Source: Nissolia schottii
Lineage: Eukaryota > Streptophyta > Magnoliopsida > Fabales > Fabaceae
Reading direction: 5' to 3'
NCBI GenBank assembly: GCA_003254905.1
Contig: QANU01008237.1
Coordinates: 594,812 to 658,811 of the forward strand
Length of the DNA: 64,000 nucleotides
In this document: positions 36,221 through 48,414 of the stretch, piece by piece
How the letters are laid out: each line of letters starts with the position of its first letter
Numbering within the stretch: the first letter of the stretch is position 1
Position numbers and translations under genes: made by a program
Notes under the pieces: generated by a model
The model's database searches: none
Seen by the model: only the letters and a program-made list of their open reading frames with translations
Told to the model about the DNA's origin: nothing

Positions 36221-37499
36221 TGCTGCGCTCTCTGACTCTGACTGACTGCAGCGCAACACTGTCACTACACTTGTCTCTCTTCTTTATTTCACATGCAAAT
36301 TAAACGGGGTCGTTTTGGTGCACTTTTGCTTCTTCTCTCTCTTTTTTTTTTTTTGGAGGTATAGGGTGAGTTTATTTGTGGTTTTTTTCAGAAGTATATT
36401 TTGGTTTAAGAATTAAGATAAAGAAATTATAGAATGTATATATAAAATTAATTTTATTAACAAAGTCTAATATAATTGGTAAATGATTAAGCTTCTTAAG
36501 CATTTAATGAGAGATTCGATTTCAAAATTTTGAAGGGAGTTTAGTTACTGTTAATGTCGGACACCGGTTGGGCAACAAAAAAAATAGATAAAATTAATTT
36601 TGAGTAATAAGTGTTGTGATTATTAAATATTATGAAATATAATAAGGGTATAAATATAAAAAAAATGTATTTAATATTTTTCTTAATTTATTCAAATAAA
36701 AAATAATCTTGAACAAATTTTTGTTTAAGAAAAGACAATAAAGAGAGTATAAGTTAGGTGAAAAAGGCAATGCTTTATATAAAATGGTAAAATGGACAAT
36801 AAAAGCTAACTAAAGAAAAAGACAAGATGTCAATTTAATTTTCCAATATAATTTTATGTGCTTTTTCTCTCTCATTCCTTTCTTACTTTTCTCTCTTTTT
36901 TTTTTTCTTGTCTCACATAAAAGGAAATCAATGTTATTGATCAAAGAAACTAATGCTGCTCAAAAAATAAATCAACATACATTGTTAGTGTTTTTATTTA
37001 AAAATGTTGGATTTTTTTCATAGAGTTGATTTATTTTTTTAATGGTGTTGGTTTCTTTATACAATAAAGGAGAGAGAAAAAAAAGAGAGGAGAGGGAGTT
37101 AAAAAAAAGTTGCCACGAATTGGTGGTATAGAGAGAATGAAAATAACATTTTTTTTTATCTTATTCTTGTTGAATAAAAAATTTAACTTTGTCAAAACAA
37201 GAAACTAACAGCACTAAAAAAAATTAAAGAAAAATTGGTTTCTTTGTTTAAATATGTTTAATTTTTTCAATAGTGTTAAATTCTTGTTTTAATTAGAGAG
37301 AAAATGATGTGACAATGTAAAAAAAAAAACAGACGAAAAGAAAAAGAGAGAATAAAATTATAACTACTTTGTATTCTTTTATTGTATGTGAGATTCACTT
37401 CCCGTATTTTTACACAATGATCAGACCATACAAGGTGTTGTGCACCCAGCATTTCTCTTGGCAAAAATCTTTTGCATGCTGCTGTACTTGATGTTCTTA
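36221..37499. other. AT-rich intergenic region upstream of HISN4
   Basis: Contains the HISN4 promoter side and a decayed MITE listed separately. From about 36900 to 37330 there are GAGAGAAA-rich stretches alternating with T-rich runs and two loosely similar segments, but no clear element ends. No gene seen. Confidence 0.45.
36580..36755. mobile_element. Decayed relative of the MSH5-intron MITE
   Basis: The sequence shares long stretches with 2485-2663 in the same order, for example AATCTTG.ACAAATTTTTGTTT and AAGGGTATAA. The right end reads GACAATAAAGAGAGTA, a worn version of the Stowaway terminus. The left terminus is not recognisable. Confidence 0.65.
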
Positions 37500-38296
37500 T
37501 GTGAAAGCTTCTTCAACTAAGGCTTGATTAACCGAATGCCTTTGACTCCTCTTGAAATGTGGTGGGTAACCACATATGTTTTTCAAAATAAGTTTCTATG
37601 GTATGCCCACTCTTTTCACAATTAGAGCACTTAGGGACCTTTCCTTTTAGTGGAACTAGCTTCTTATCAGTTCCAGATGGCTTATAAGGCCTGTGACATT
37701 CAACATTGCTTCCAGCAACAATAACTTCTGCAGCTTCAGTTCCCTCTCATAAATTGTCTTTCTTCTTGTACTACAAGACCAAATACCCTATTTATTGGAG
37801 GCAGAAGATCCATGAAAAGGATTTGAGATCTTACCCCTAAAATTTTGCTAAACCTCTTAATGCAGTTTTGGTCTCTGTACTCTTTGCAATCACACTGGAT
37901 TCCACACTCACAGCATTATTGGCCTATAATTTTCAAGTTCATTCCATAGAGCCTTCAGCAGGGTAAAAAAAAGTGGTGACACTCAAATTCCCTTGCTTGA
38001 AGGAGTAAAGTTCTTCTTGTAAATCCGCAATCCATGTGAAATTACCTTGAGCATATCGTTACCTCAGCTCCATCCCATTTATTCATGACATCTAGTGCAA
38101 TTATCATTGCTTGAGACCAAGTATGATAATTGTCCTCTCCTATAGGTGATGCAACTAACGTCATTCCAGGGTTCTCACTAAGCCGGAGGTAACATGAAGA
38201 ATTTGGATCAGAACGAGGATTCAAGGGAGGATTTTGCATGTTATCTTTTAAGATAGCCGATAATTGGTATAGCATGTTAGTCAGAAAGATTATCAC
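37500..38296 (-). pseudogene. Copia-type gag relic
   Basis: On the minus strand 38042-38296 encodes a gag N-terminal segment like the Retrotran_gag_3 family (SSCYLRLSENPGMTLVASPI, then GEDNYHTWSQAMIIALDVMN). Further along, at about 37585-37650, is a worn zinc knuckle (KCSNCEKSGHTIETYF) in which the last cysteine is replaced. Frames are interrupted between the two. No LTRs or pol could be matched nearby. Confidence 0.75.
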
Positions 38297-38389
38297 ATTT
38301 TAAATTATTGGTAATGTTACATTGTAGTGTTTAATATATATAGGTAATGTAATTGACCATTTATATAACTATGTTTGATATATCAAAAA

Positions 38390-39000
38390 GATTATCAAAT
38401 AATACATGTATTTTACAATAATGCCTTCCAAATAATAAATAAAATAAATATAAATAATAATAAATAAAATAATGATAAAAATAATAAATTAATTCAATAA
38501 AAAAATAACAATAATAACTATAAAATAAAATAAAAATAATAAAATTTGATTTGTGTATTGCGGTGGTGGTGGTAAAGGTGACAACGATAGCGACAATGGT
38601 GGTGAGAAGGGGTTGTGGTGGTAACGATGGCAATGGTGACGGCAAAAAATGACCGTGTAGTGGTGGAAGTAAGGGGTTGTAGTGGCAGTGGCAACGCTTG
38701 TGGTAGTGGAGGTGGGTCGTGGTAGTGATGTTGGTGGCGACGATTATGGTAATGGTAGTAGGGGTGGTGGTGGCGGCGACTTGGGTTGTGGTAGTTGTGG
38801 CATCGTCAATGGTGAAAGTGGTAGTACTTGTGGTAGCAGTGGTGGGTAGTGGTAGTGGTGGTGGTTATGGCGACGACAATGATGACGGTGGTGGTGGCAA
38901 CAACAGTGCTAGTATGTGATGCGACGACTGTGGTGGTGGTGGTGTCGTGGTGGTATATGTTGGTGACGATGACAGTGGTGGGTGGGTGGTGCTCATGGAG
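38390..39000. repeat. Low-complexity tract: AAT-rich, then GGT-rich
   Basis: About 38390-38540 consists mostly of AATAA/AAT units and about 38560-39000 mostly of GGT/GTG/GGC units on the plus strand. The switch in composition is abrupt. The open frames in the GGT part give Val/Gly-only peptides and are not genes. Confidence 0.8.
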
Positions 39001-39455
39001 ATAGACAGGTATTTATGTTAGGGATATTTTTGTCAAATTAAAGTTGAAAGATTACCTAAGAGGTGGTAATCAAGATAGACACCTCCCATGGGGTAATCCA
39101 CATTACTAGCAATGTTGCGTAACCAAACAGGTCAATATGGATTGTCAGGTAATTTAATTGCAAGACGGGTAATATCAACATTATCTCATACCAACGCCTC
39201 CTTAGAATGATTTAAATTAAAGGATTTAGCCTTTCCAAAATGAGGGATTCACTTTAAAAAATAGCATGTAAAGGTACAATTTAGTCCCTAACAAAAGAAA
39301 AGTCTCATATTAGTTCCTGTCATTTTTAAATGTGAGCAAAGTTAGTCTCTTTGTACTTAGCCACAATTCATAAATGCGGTTAAACGCATTTTAGAAATGT
39401 ATAGGAGGAGAGAAAGTGATGATAACTACATTTGTGATGTATGGCTAAGTATGGA

Positions 39456-41542
39456 TGTCACAACCCAACCGGAGTCATGACCAGCGCATAGAGGATCATG
39501 ACCCCTAACAAGCCTAATCGATAGTTTAACACAAAAAAACCAAGGCATTCCCATAATACTTTTCAATTCATAACTTAAAACATAAATAAAAGTAGAAATC
39601 TAACAAATCTCAAATTACAAAATATACAAACTTTTACAAAAACACTTTCCTTACAAAACATAATACACCACATCGTCGATGCGAAGACCCTAGTTATGGA
39701 TAGATGGAGCACTCTATAAACAATTCAGATACTTTACCAAAATAAACCACTTGAAGCCAGAAGGACCCAATTCATGAGACCCACCACGTATGACTCCATT
39801 GAGCCATAATATTCGCATAGAACAAAACCTAAAACTGAAATGATTATGAGGGATGAGTCCACTGACTTAATGAGGGATAAAAGTCTATAACAAGAATGAA
39901 ACAAGCTCATCGAAAATACAAATATATAAATAGGGGAACATAGTGCAACTCTTTACAACACTTTACTTCCTCAACCGAAAAATCATAGTTTATCCATTAA
40001 ACCATAAAACCATACACAAGCAATAAATCAACTTATCTCCATAATTGCAAAAAAATGGTTTATATAGAAAATACATTTTTTTTAAATATAAGTTTCTTAT
40101 CAATTCATAATTCTATACAGATTCCATCATGTTAGGCAAACAGACACAAATAGCGTTCCCTTTGGGCACAAAGTCCAAAAAAAAAAACCCAGACAATATG
40201 TTAATTTCTCTCAATATGAGTCCAGAAAATTAGAAAATCGGCGACATTGGTCTAATGCTCTAGGCTAGTATAATTATATCCCTTACTAACTAGGATCTAA
40301 GTCATGGTGCACCAAGTCCAGCACCTATTGTCGTAGGCTACAAATCTTAACAAGACTTCACTCACAAACTGATTCCTAGAAAACACAACATAAATCATTT
40401 CCTCTCAAAGCAGAACAAATCAGATGTGCATTAGCATAGAGGGAGCCTATTCCCCGTTTCCAAAATCCTTTCAATGAGCGTTTGAATTTCAAAATCATTC
40501 TTAAAAGCATTTCAACAACTCCCTTTTTATCAAATACATTTCACAAATCTTTCATCATATTTGTCCTTATAAAAATAAAATCTCATTCACAAAAGCCACA
40601 ATTATGAGTTTGACCCACTATCTTTGCAAACATTGACAAACGATCATATGCCTTCGTTTCACATGTTCATAATAAACATATACATACATATTTCACAAAA
40701 TATATATGGCAAACTACAGGCAAAAATTCGCTCACAAACTAGTTCTTTAGGAACAAAAGAACAAATCTCTCAGGCTACTAAGCCAAGAATCGACAATGGA
40801 GATGCTACAACTTCAAAGACATGACAATAACACATGGATTAGACAATTTGAATAATGATTAGAGTAAAATCAGACTCATTATCAAAAAGCCTCAAATTCT
40901 AGACTTGAGTTTCAACCAAAAACCCCAATCTTGACAAAAACATAATAACAACTCAAGAATCCAATAACCATGAGATTGAGGACCAAGAAATTACCTTGGA
41001 ATTTGAAGAGAGAAACTCGGATTGCTCACCATGAGTCTCCTCCAAGAGCTCCAAATCTCACCAATCAAGATTTTAGAGAGATAAATGATGAAGGAGGATG
41101 AAGATGATGATGAGAAAGTGAATGATTTGAAGATATGGATGATGTAGGTGAAGGGATTTGGTTAGAGTTTGAGAGAGTTTGAGAGAAGGGAGAAAAAAGA
41201 GATCAGGTTTGAAAGAAAGAGGCTCAGACAAAATGAGTCTCTCGCTATTTAAAAATGAGAAATTTGCAAAATAATCGATTGCCAAATGGTGGCAATCAAT
41301 TGCCAACGGAACTCAAAATAATCAATTGCCAAATGATGCAATAAATTGTTTCCACAAAGCAATCAATTGCAACCTCTATGCAATCGATTATTTTGACCAG
41401 GAACAGACTTAACCAAATTTTTAGACATTGAAACTCAACTCCTTTGCTTCCAAGACTTCCCAAGGGCTTCCAATACACCTCAACAACGAAAGAACACCAA
41501 AAACACACCAGAAATAATCTAACAGTATAATGAGTCATTACA
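39456..41542 (-). mobile_element. Solo LTR, 2087 bp, with 5-bp target duplication
   Basis: Starts TGTCACAACCC, ends GTCATTACA and is flanked by ATGGA on both sides (39451-39455 and 41543-41547). The uninterrupted paralogue at about 55915 shows the empty site. No internal gag or pol and no second LTR inside, so it is a solo LTR or a very short element. On the minus strand TTTTTAAATAGCGAGAGACT near 41235-41255 looks like a promoter followed by a CT-rich leader, giving the minus orientation. Near 41270-41400 the motif CAATCGATT / CAATCAATTGCC recurs several times. Confidence 0.85.
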
Positions 41543-42295
41543 ATGGAGTTACTAATTAGACCAATATTTAAAAAAAAATGACAAAAATTAAATTAGACAT
41601 TTTCTTTTGTTAGACGCCAAATTAACACAATAGTGATTTTAAAGAGACTAAGTTGAACTTTACTATAAAAAATTTGAATGATTCAGATTAACACAGGTAT
41701 AATTTGTCATGTTAAATTTTTATCAATCGTGAAGACTGCATTTTACCCTCTATCATTTTTTTAATCCCAAATTACATTAGATTGAAAAGCATCCAAACAT
41801 GTGAAAAGTCCTTCCTTATATTCAAATTCTTGTACTGTATTTTTTTTTCGTTTTTTTTTTCTTTAATTGGTTATCTAATTTCTCCATATCCAAATCAACC
41901 ATACCAAATCATTGTTGTCAAAATTTATTTAAGATTTAAGGGAGTTGGACCTGAAAATAAATAACTTATAGACCATTGTAAAGTTTATGAATACTAGTTA
42001 TTTTCAACTTATTATTATAATTTATGCCTTGATATATACTAATTTTAAAAAAAGAAAATTAACATTGAAACTAAAAGCGAAATTTAGATACTCCTTGATT
42101 TTGTTTATGTTATTGTAACAATCAAATAAAAAAAATTCCTTCAGAATAACACACATATCATAAACTTACATTGTTAATATCAAACCAAATATACAAGAAA
42201 TAAGTAGTATAATTACAAACTAGCCTTTGTAGGATATGGGCATATGGCATAGAATAGCTATAGTGGTATTATTTAGGATATATGCATATTCATTA

Positions 42296-43200
42296 GAGTT
42301 CCGATTTTTGCACATCTCTACAGTGCACATCAGTTACACACCCCCTTATAATTAAGGCTTACTATGGTGCAACCCAAAAAATGTGGAACCGTCTTTCCGC
42401 TCTCACTTTTCACATTTCACGCTCTTTCTCACAACCTTTTTCCTTCAAGAGCTCTTACGACCTAACTATTTCTTCATCCGTTCCTCTGTTCGTCTTTCGA
42501 TTTATCCATTTTTATGCTCTATTTTTGTTTTCTCTCTTTGCTTGGATTATGTGATGGTTGTGTCTATATAATATAAAAGATAAGTTTTTTGTATATAATG
42601 TGGTTGTGTCTAGCTTTATGTGTGTGTGTGTGTGTATATATAACTATAACAGTTAGGTCATATTGTTTAATAAGGTTAGATCTGAGTTCACGAAAAGGTT
42701 GTGTCTGACTATAATAAAATATTATGTTTGTTTATTTAAATTGGTTGTGTCTTAAATAACAAAAATGTTAGGTCTTTTACTTTGGTAATGTTGTGTCTGT
42801 TTTNTATATATATATATATATATTGTTTAGGTCATGTTATTTAATAAGGTTAGATTTGAATTCACGAAATTATTTTGTCTGAGTATAATAAAAGGTTGTG
42901 TTGCTAAATCGTATCTGAAATATGCATATTAATTACAGAAACGATTACAGAAATGAGAAAGCACTGAACAGATAAAAAACAAATGAACCAGAATGATCAA
43001 ACATAAACCAAAACGAATCGATACACTGAGAGATAATGAGCAACAACGAAGCAAGAAAAAACGAAGCACGAAATTAAAAGAGAATGAAAAAAAATAAAGA
43101 AATAAAAGGAATGGACAGAACTGAGTCAACAGAGAGTTTTAGTAAAATAGCATGTTTGTGTAATAAGTGTGTGAGAGAAGGTGTTCAAGAATAATTATCC
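42296..43200. mobile_element. Mutator-like non-autonomous element, 905 bp, 9-bp target duplication
   Basis: The flanks are TATTCATTA on both sides (42287-42295 and 43201-43209), a perfect 9-bp duplication typical of Mutator-like elements. The paralogous segment near 57785 reads TACTCATCA once, the empty site. The ends (GAGTTCCGATTTTTGCACATC and, reversed, GGATAATTATTCTTGAACAC) are weakly similar inverted repeats. No transposase ORF. It contains an N at 42804 next to a TA microsatellite. Confidence 0.75.
42804..42804. other. Single-N assembly join
   Basis: One N placed immediately before a TA-dinucleotide run, where contigs commonly break. Confidence 0.7.
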
Positions 43201-44518
43201 TATTCATTATAAGTCGTAAAGCGCGCACACTGTCATATAATGTATTTGCGTAGGCATAATGAATATAGTTTATGAATTGACTTTATTTAGTTCATCGTCT
43301 CCTCATCAACCATTATGGGGACATCATAATAGCCTGTTTTAGCATCATACTACCTCTGATAAATTTCCAAAGGTCTTGTTATACCATAAGAACTTGTTTT
43401 ATCATTATACTCACGCAACGATGAATCCACATAAAAATACATTTAGTAAAATTTTGAAGGCCTCATCGTTTTTCGATGCCTCATTATAGCTCCATCCTCA
43501 TAGTTCTTTGGTTCTACCGTTTCACTTTCTTCCATTCTAAAAATAGTCAGAAACAATGCAAATGAAGGTGATGATTGTAAAAGTCTCTCACTTCCCATTT
43601 AACCTATTCTATTTCCAAGAAAACATATATAAAAGTAGACCTCGACCATTACTTGAAACTTGTAACTCATGGACCTCTAATGGATAAAGGAAAATGTACT
43701 TTGTGATGCATCAAATGAAGATATATGGTGTCTTTGTTTTATTTTATTTGAAAAAAAATATTAATAATAAAAACAATTCTGATATATTTGTACAAAAACT
43801 TTAAAATAATGTGAGTGTCAAAAAAATATGTTTTTGATATTTTAGCATAAACTAAAAAGAATAACTTCTCAATTATTTTTTTCAATTTTTTCAACAATGC
43901 AAAAAAAGTCTTTTTTTTTTAAATCTAAAACAAACACACAAATATGATATAATGCAACTTTGAATTATGCCATGATTAATGGTAACAATCTTCAAAATAT
44001 CCAAGTTAAAGATCAAAAACTGAGGATTATGTCATGATTAACGGTGACAATCTTTAAAATATCCAAGTGAAAGATCAAAAACTAATGCTAAATCGAAAAT
44101 GAGATGGAGGCTTAAAATTGTACTTAATTTAAGCCATTGAGAATGGTCTAATAGTGACGAGCATGAATAGTATGTATGATGTCATTGTTTATTGGTCATT
44201 GTAGCCGGCATACCAACAAATGCAATTAATTTATTTTACATGATCACAATATATACCCGTATCTAATTTTTAATGTTGGATGTTTGAAGTTGATTCTTTG
44301 GTCATTATAAGAGTGCTTGTGTGCATGCATAGCAATATTAAATAAAAATATTTAGTAACTGAAATGTATAACCATGGAAAACATTAATTTACAACAACTT
44401 CACGACAATCATTAACCATGTAACTAATTAGACACATTTTGATTACATTGGCATGCCTCCATTATATGTCTATATACACATAATGGAAAGGGGAAAAAAA
44501 CACACAGAGAAGACTCAC
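43201..44518. other. Non-coding, right part of dispersed repeat copy 1
   Basis: Continues the homology with 57785-58612 up to about 44260. No gene seen apart from the candidate peptide exon that follows at 44519. Confidence 0.5.
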
Positions 44519-44606
44519 CCTGAAATATTTCTTGAGGCAAGACATTAGAAGACAGGAGGAAAATACAAAGAAAAACGAAGGAAAGGTAGGTCTTTGGGTT
44601 AACCAT
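44519..44606 (-). CDS. Candidate first exon of a small secreted peptide
   Basis: From the ATG at 44606 the frame reads MVNPKTYLSFVFLCIFLLSS then NVLPQEIFQ, a textbook signal peptide. It is followed at once by a strong splice donor (G|GTGAGT, 44519/44518). A TATA-like ATATATATAG lies at about 44687-44696 on the same strand. This layout (exon 1 equals signal peptide, phase-1 intron) is typical of plant cysteine-rich peptide genes. I could not find the expected cysteine-rich second exon downstream, so it may be incomplete or a relic. Confidence 0.35.
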
Positions 44607-44699
44607 GTGCTCACTTATATATTGGCAAAACAAATAACAATGAGACAAAGGATCAAAATATGAAATGCAATGATGCAACGTTGTTCCTATATATATGGT

Positions 44700-46579
44700 G
44701 GGAACCGATGATAATAATAATAGACACATCAACTATGTAAAAGGAATCATAATTCCAAGATGAATATGGTCACATGGTAAGTGTAAGAAGCCAAGAGTCA
44801 AATATATACAGTATAGGAAAAAATAATATTATTTGCACGTATTTTTTATTAATAGTATATGTAGATATTTGGCCAACAACGTATAAATAATTTGTGGTTT
44901 TACTTGTAAATTCGATAAATGGATATTTAATATTTATTATTAATTATGTTATTAGCTACATTTACTACCTTCAAAAATATAAATGAAATATCTAATTATT
45001 CATACATATATCATAAACCTCAAATCCCAATTATTTATACCTCAGTCCCCACCATAATATCCAAATAATGTCTAAAATTATCATTTCTCTTCTTACAATT
45101 TAGAATTTATGGAGGTAATTTACTATTATCTTATACATATAAGTCATGGTATTTTTTTTATAAACATATAAATCATGGGAATTATATATTGAATAGCTAA
45201 TATATTTAATTTACTCAAAAAATTTAAATATTTCAAATAAATAACCTAAAATGGAAAATTGCCTATATACAAAAATTTAAAAACTACACAAAAAAAATAG
45301 TTTAATATCTTGTCATGTTATTATTTTCGAAAGTCTTCACTAGGTGCATTTCTATATTTTATTTTATGAGGCAAATTAGACGTTCTTTAGGCAATATATA
45401 TTTAATCAAATTTGTTATTTAAATTGTCAATTGCTAGTTGTTGTTAATATGTCTTTTCACAATCGTGTCAATTTCTTTTATTTTTTCATATCCCTTGTAA
45501 GTGATTTATAGGTAATTGCATTCAATGAAAAGAACTTTTTTTTGTTGCTTATGGTTGTTTAGTGTTTTATAATTACATACTCGAACACGATTACTTTATT
45601 TTATTGATAAATACACATTATTATCTTTTTCACATCAACGATTATATCCAATAATACCAACATTATTGAAAAGTGAATGCATCAATTTTTGTAAGAATAA
45701 ACTAAAGCATTGATAAGAAATGTTTTTCAAAGAATAGTTTATATATTTGACAGAAAAATTGTATTTATATTTGTATAAGACTTACGTATTTACTTGTACA
45801 CCAACTTTTTATTTTATGAACATCTAAAACATCATTATTGTCAACAGGGCAGAGCTACGCTCTTTTCTTAGGTGATGACAATGTTGGGTAATTAAATTTA
45901 TGCATAGATTAATACATATATATATATATAATTTTTATTTAACCTTAAAGTATAAAGGAAATCATAAGATATAAAATAAAATACACATTCCATCATCAAA
46001 ACTCAAAAGACACATATATACACATCATATTAGTTGACTTTGAAAACATCACTATTGTGAAATTAGTCAAAGTGGTGAAAACCCTGATCTTTTAATTAGT
46101 GATCTCAAGTTTAAGCCTTGAGAATAAAAAACATTTTCAGTGGGAGATCTCTACCCTTACAATCGAGTCGGACCAAGATAGTCGGGATCGGGACCAAAAA
46201 TTATTTTCATATGATTAAAATGTCACAAATAGTTAACTCAAAGTTTTATCAAGAAACATAGAATATCATTTCTAGCCTACAATTTAGAAAAATAAATTTG
46301 AAACCAAGCTTATTGGGGGAATGGGGAAGTAATCAAACTCAAATGTCTTTGGATTATGAAGGCAAGGTAACTATATTCTAGGGGAAAATAAGAAGAAACA
46401 AGCAATTTTTATTCTCATCAAGCGTGATGCCGTTGATTCCACATGTTTAAAGTTATTCTTTGCCTAATCTCTCAAAGTCTCCAAAAGCACCTACCATATA
46501 AACAACACATAGTATTCAAAAAGAGAGACAACAAGAGTTTATTTTTTTACAAATCAAACATTCAAGCAATTCCTCAAAG
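44700..46579. other. AT-rich intergenic spacer
   Basis: Highly AT-rich, with a TATATA run near 45920. No ORF or repeat structure supported. The end includes the BAP31-like leader. Confidence 0.45.
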
Positions 46580-47843
46580 ATGATACATCTTTTGTTTGCT
46601 CTCGTGATGTTAGAAATGGCACTCATCATGGTGCTGTCTTTTGCAAATCCAATAAGGAGATTGTTGATTAAGGGTCTAGACCTTTTGAAGCAAGGGAGGG
46701 TCCCAATAGTCACAAAAACTGTGGCAACAACTATGCTTGTTGTTTTTGGCTCAACCATTCATACTATAACCAAACTCCAAAAGCGTTCTGAGGATTCTGG
46801 CATAGTTAATCCAACTGATGAGGTTCTAATGGCACATAGGCTCTTGGAAGCATCTCTCATGGGTAAAATTTACTCAATAAATTGTTCCTTCTTAGCTTTA
46901 CAATTACTATTTTATGGCATAAAGCAAAGAAGAGTAATTAAAATGTTGATGCAACCTATGATTTAGACTCTATTTTAGACATATAAGTTTGATGGGTAAA
47001 TATTTCGGTCATGTTTCTAATAAAGGTAGCAAATATGGTATCTTTTCATTAGATTAACCTGTAAGATAACTAAAATCTTCAATTGTTAACACACGATTCT
47101 CATATTTTATCAGAGGTAAAACAATTGAAATCCTCAATTAATTGTACTGGTGTCTAAAAAACTAATGTCCAAATAAGAGTATTGGTATGTGTATCTGTTT
47201 AGTTTCATAACCTTAGGTTGCATTTGATACTAGAGACGGAACAAGCGGATAGAGACACATGGGCAGAGACTGTGAAATTTCCTGTCCCTCGAAGCCCCAA
47301 TTTTGAGTCCCTAAACAAAAGTTTTTTATCCCCTTTATCCCAGTTTTAGTGAAATACAGAAAATACAAGAATTTTCTGTCTTCATGTCATGTCCCTAATA
47401 CCAAACATAGCTTTAGGGTTGAAATCATTGAAATTTCGCCAAGGAAATTCACATAAAAATGCTGTTCTATGCTTGATTACTCTTGGCAAGCAAAAATAAG
47501 ACATGCCACCAATAAAACAATATTAGATTGTTTGAAGAGGTCTACATGTGATTTTGGAGATGATACCGCCATAGTTTATATTTGTCATTACTCATTCAAA
47601 CAAGCTATCATATGAATTCTATAAATTAGCATAGATTTAGAGATTTCTGTCTACTGCTTCTGATATATTATTATTACATGAGAACATCTCATGTATTTCA
47701 AATCTTAAAAAATTGGGGATTATTGGACAGGATTCTCTCTATTCCTTGGATTGGTGATAGACAGACAACACTACTATACTAGAGAGATCAATTTACTGAG
47801 GAAGAATTTGGAAACAGCAAAGAAAGTGAACCAAAAATCATGA
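46580..47843 (+). CDS. BAP31-like ER membrane protein, two exons
   Basis: B-cell receptor-associated protein 31 family: ER membrane proteins acting as cargo or export receptors. Exon 1 is 46580-46862 and exon 2 is 47731-47843, with a GT-AG phase-1 intron; total 131 residues. Family features: MIHLLFALVMLEMALIMVLS (first membrane segment), then a basic loop with LIKGLDLLKQGRVP, a second membrane segment (TVATTMLVVFGSTIHTI), NPTDEVLMAHRLLEASLMG, and a third segment across the splice (FSLFLGLVIDRQHYYTREI). The short C-terminal coil ends ETAKKVNQKS, so it is one of the short plant members without the long cytosolic coiled coil and KKXX tail of animal BAP31. The reading frame continues past the donor for 35 codons, but only the spliced form matches the family. 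Confidence 0.88.
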
Positions 47844-48414
47844 ACATCCAAAGAGGAGAGGGAAAGAGCAAACTGAGATGTAGCATGTCCTTGTATTTGT
47901 AAGAATGTACGAAGTTCAGAATTGAATTGAATATATATAATTGTCCCAATCTGGTTTGTAATTCATGTAAGTGGCTTATTTTACTTTATAAGCAGAAATT
48001 ACCAAATTGAAGATGTGTGTTTTAATTAGTCCAAAGCTTACGGTCAATCAACTACTTTGAAGAGTCTCAATCTTAAAACACTAGTAAGTATTCAACCATT
48101 ATCTGCCACCAATAACAAGTTCACATAAACTTCAAATAACATAAGCCATAGTTCCCCACTAAATATTGCAAGACAATAAAGATCAAACCCAACATACAAC
48201 GCCATAGGTGACAACAACGTTCCATTATTCTTAACCAAGACAATCATAAGATTCATTCCAAATTACCAACATCTTTTTTGTAGCAGTAGCACCATCACTC
48301 AAAAACCATAAACACTCTGGGAAAACCAAATGCAAAAACTCGAAACAAAGGAGAGAGAGAGAGAGAGAGAGATAAATGTAAAAACACCATCCATAACATA
48401 ACCAACACTAAACT
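47844..48414. other. Spacer between convergent genes
   Basis: 3' flanks of the BAP31-like and STIG1-like genes. Contains a short GA microsatellite at about 48352-48371. No other feature seen. Confidence 0.5.

Larger units (their letters stand above)
39290..44260. repeat. Dispersed intergenic repeat, copy 1 (interrupted)
   Basis: After removing two insertions (39456-41542 and 42296-43200), this stretch is collinear with 55760-58612. Shared segments include GAGCAAAGTTAGTCTCT, ATTAGACATTTTCTTTTGTT, TTTGTCATGTTAAATTTTTA and CGTAGGCATAATGAATATAG. No coding capacity; origin unknown. Divergence is visibly much greater than between the two near-exact blocks at the right of the window. Confidence 0.75.

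Noticed and set aside
36221..36265. Upstream in-frame ATG extending HISN4 by 15 residues
   Set aside because: The extension (MTVLRCSQSESESAA) is less like a transit-peptide start than MESPPFHF, and the family starts at the latter. Not excluded.
38719..38919. 66-codon Val/Gly-rich ORF
   Set aside because: Product of the GGT-rich low-complexity tract; no start context or similarity.
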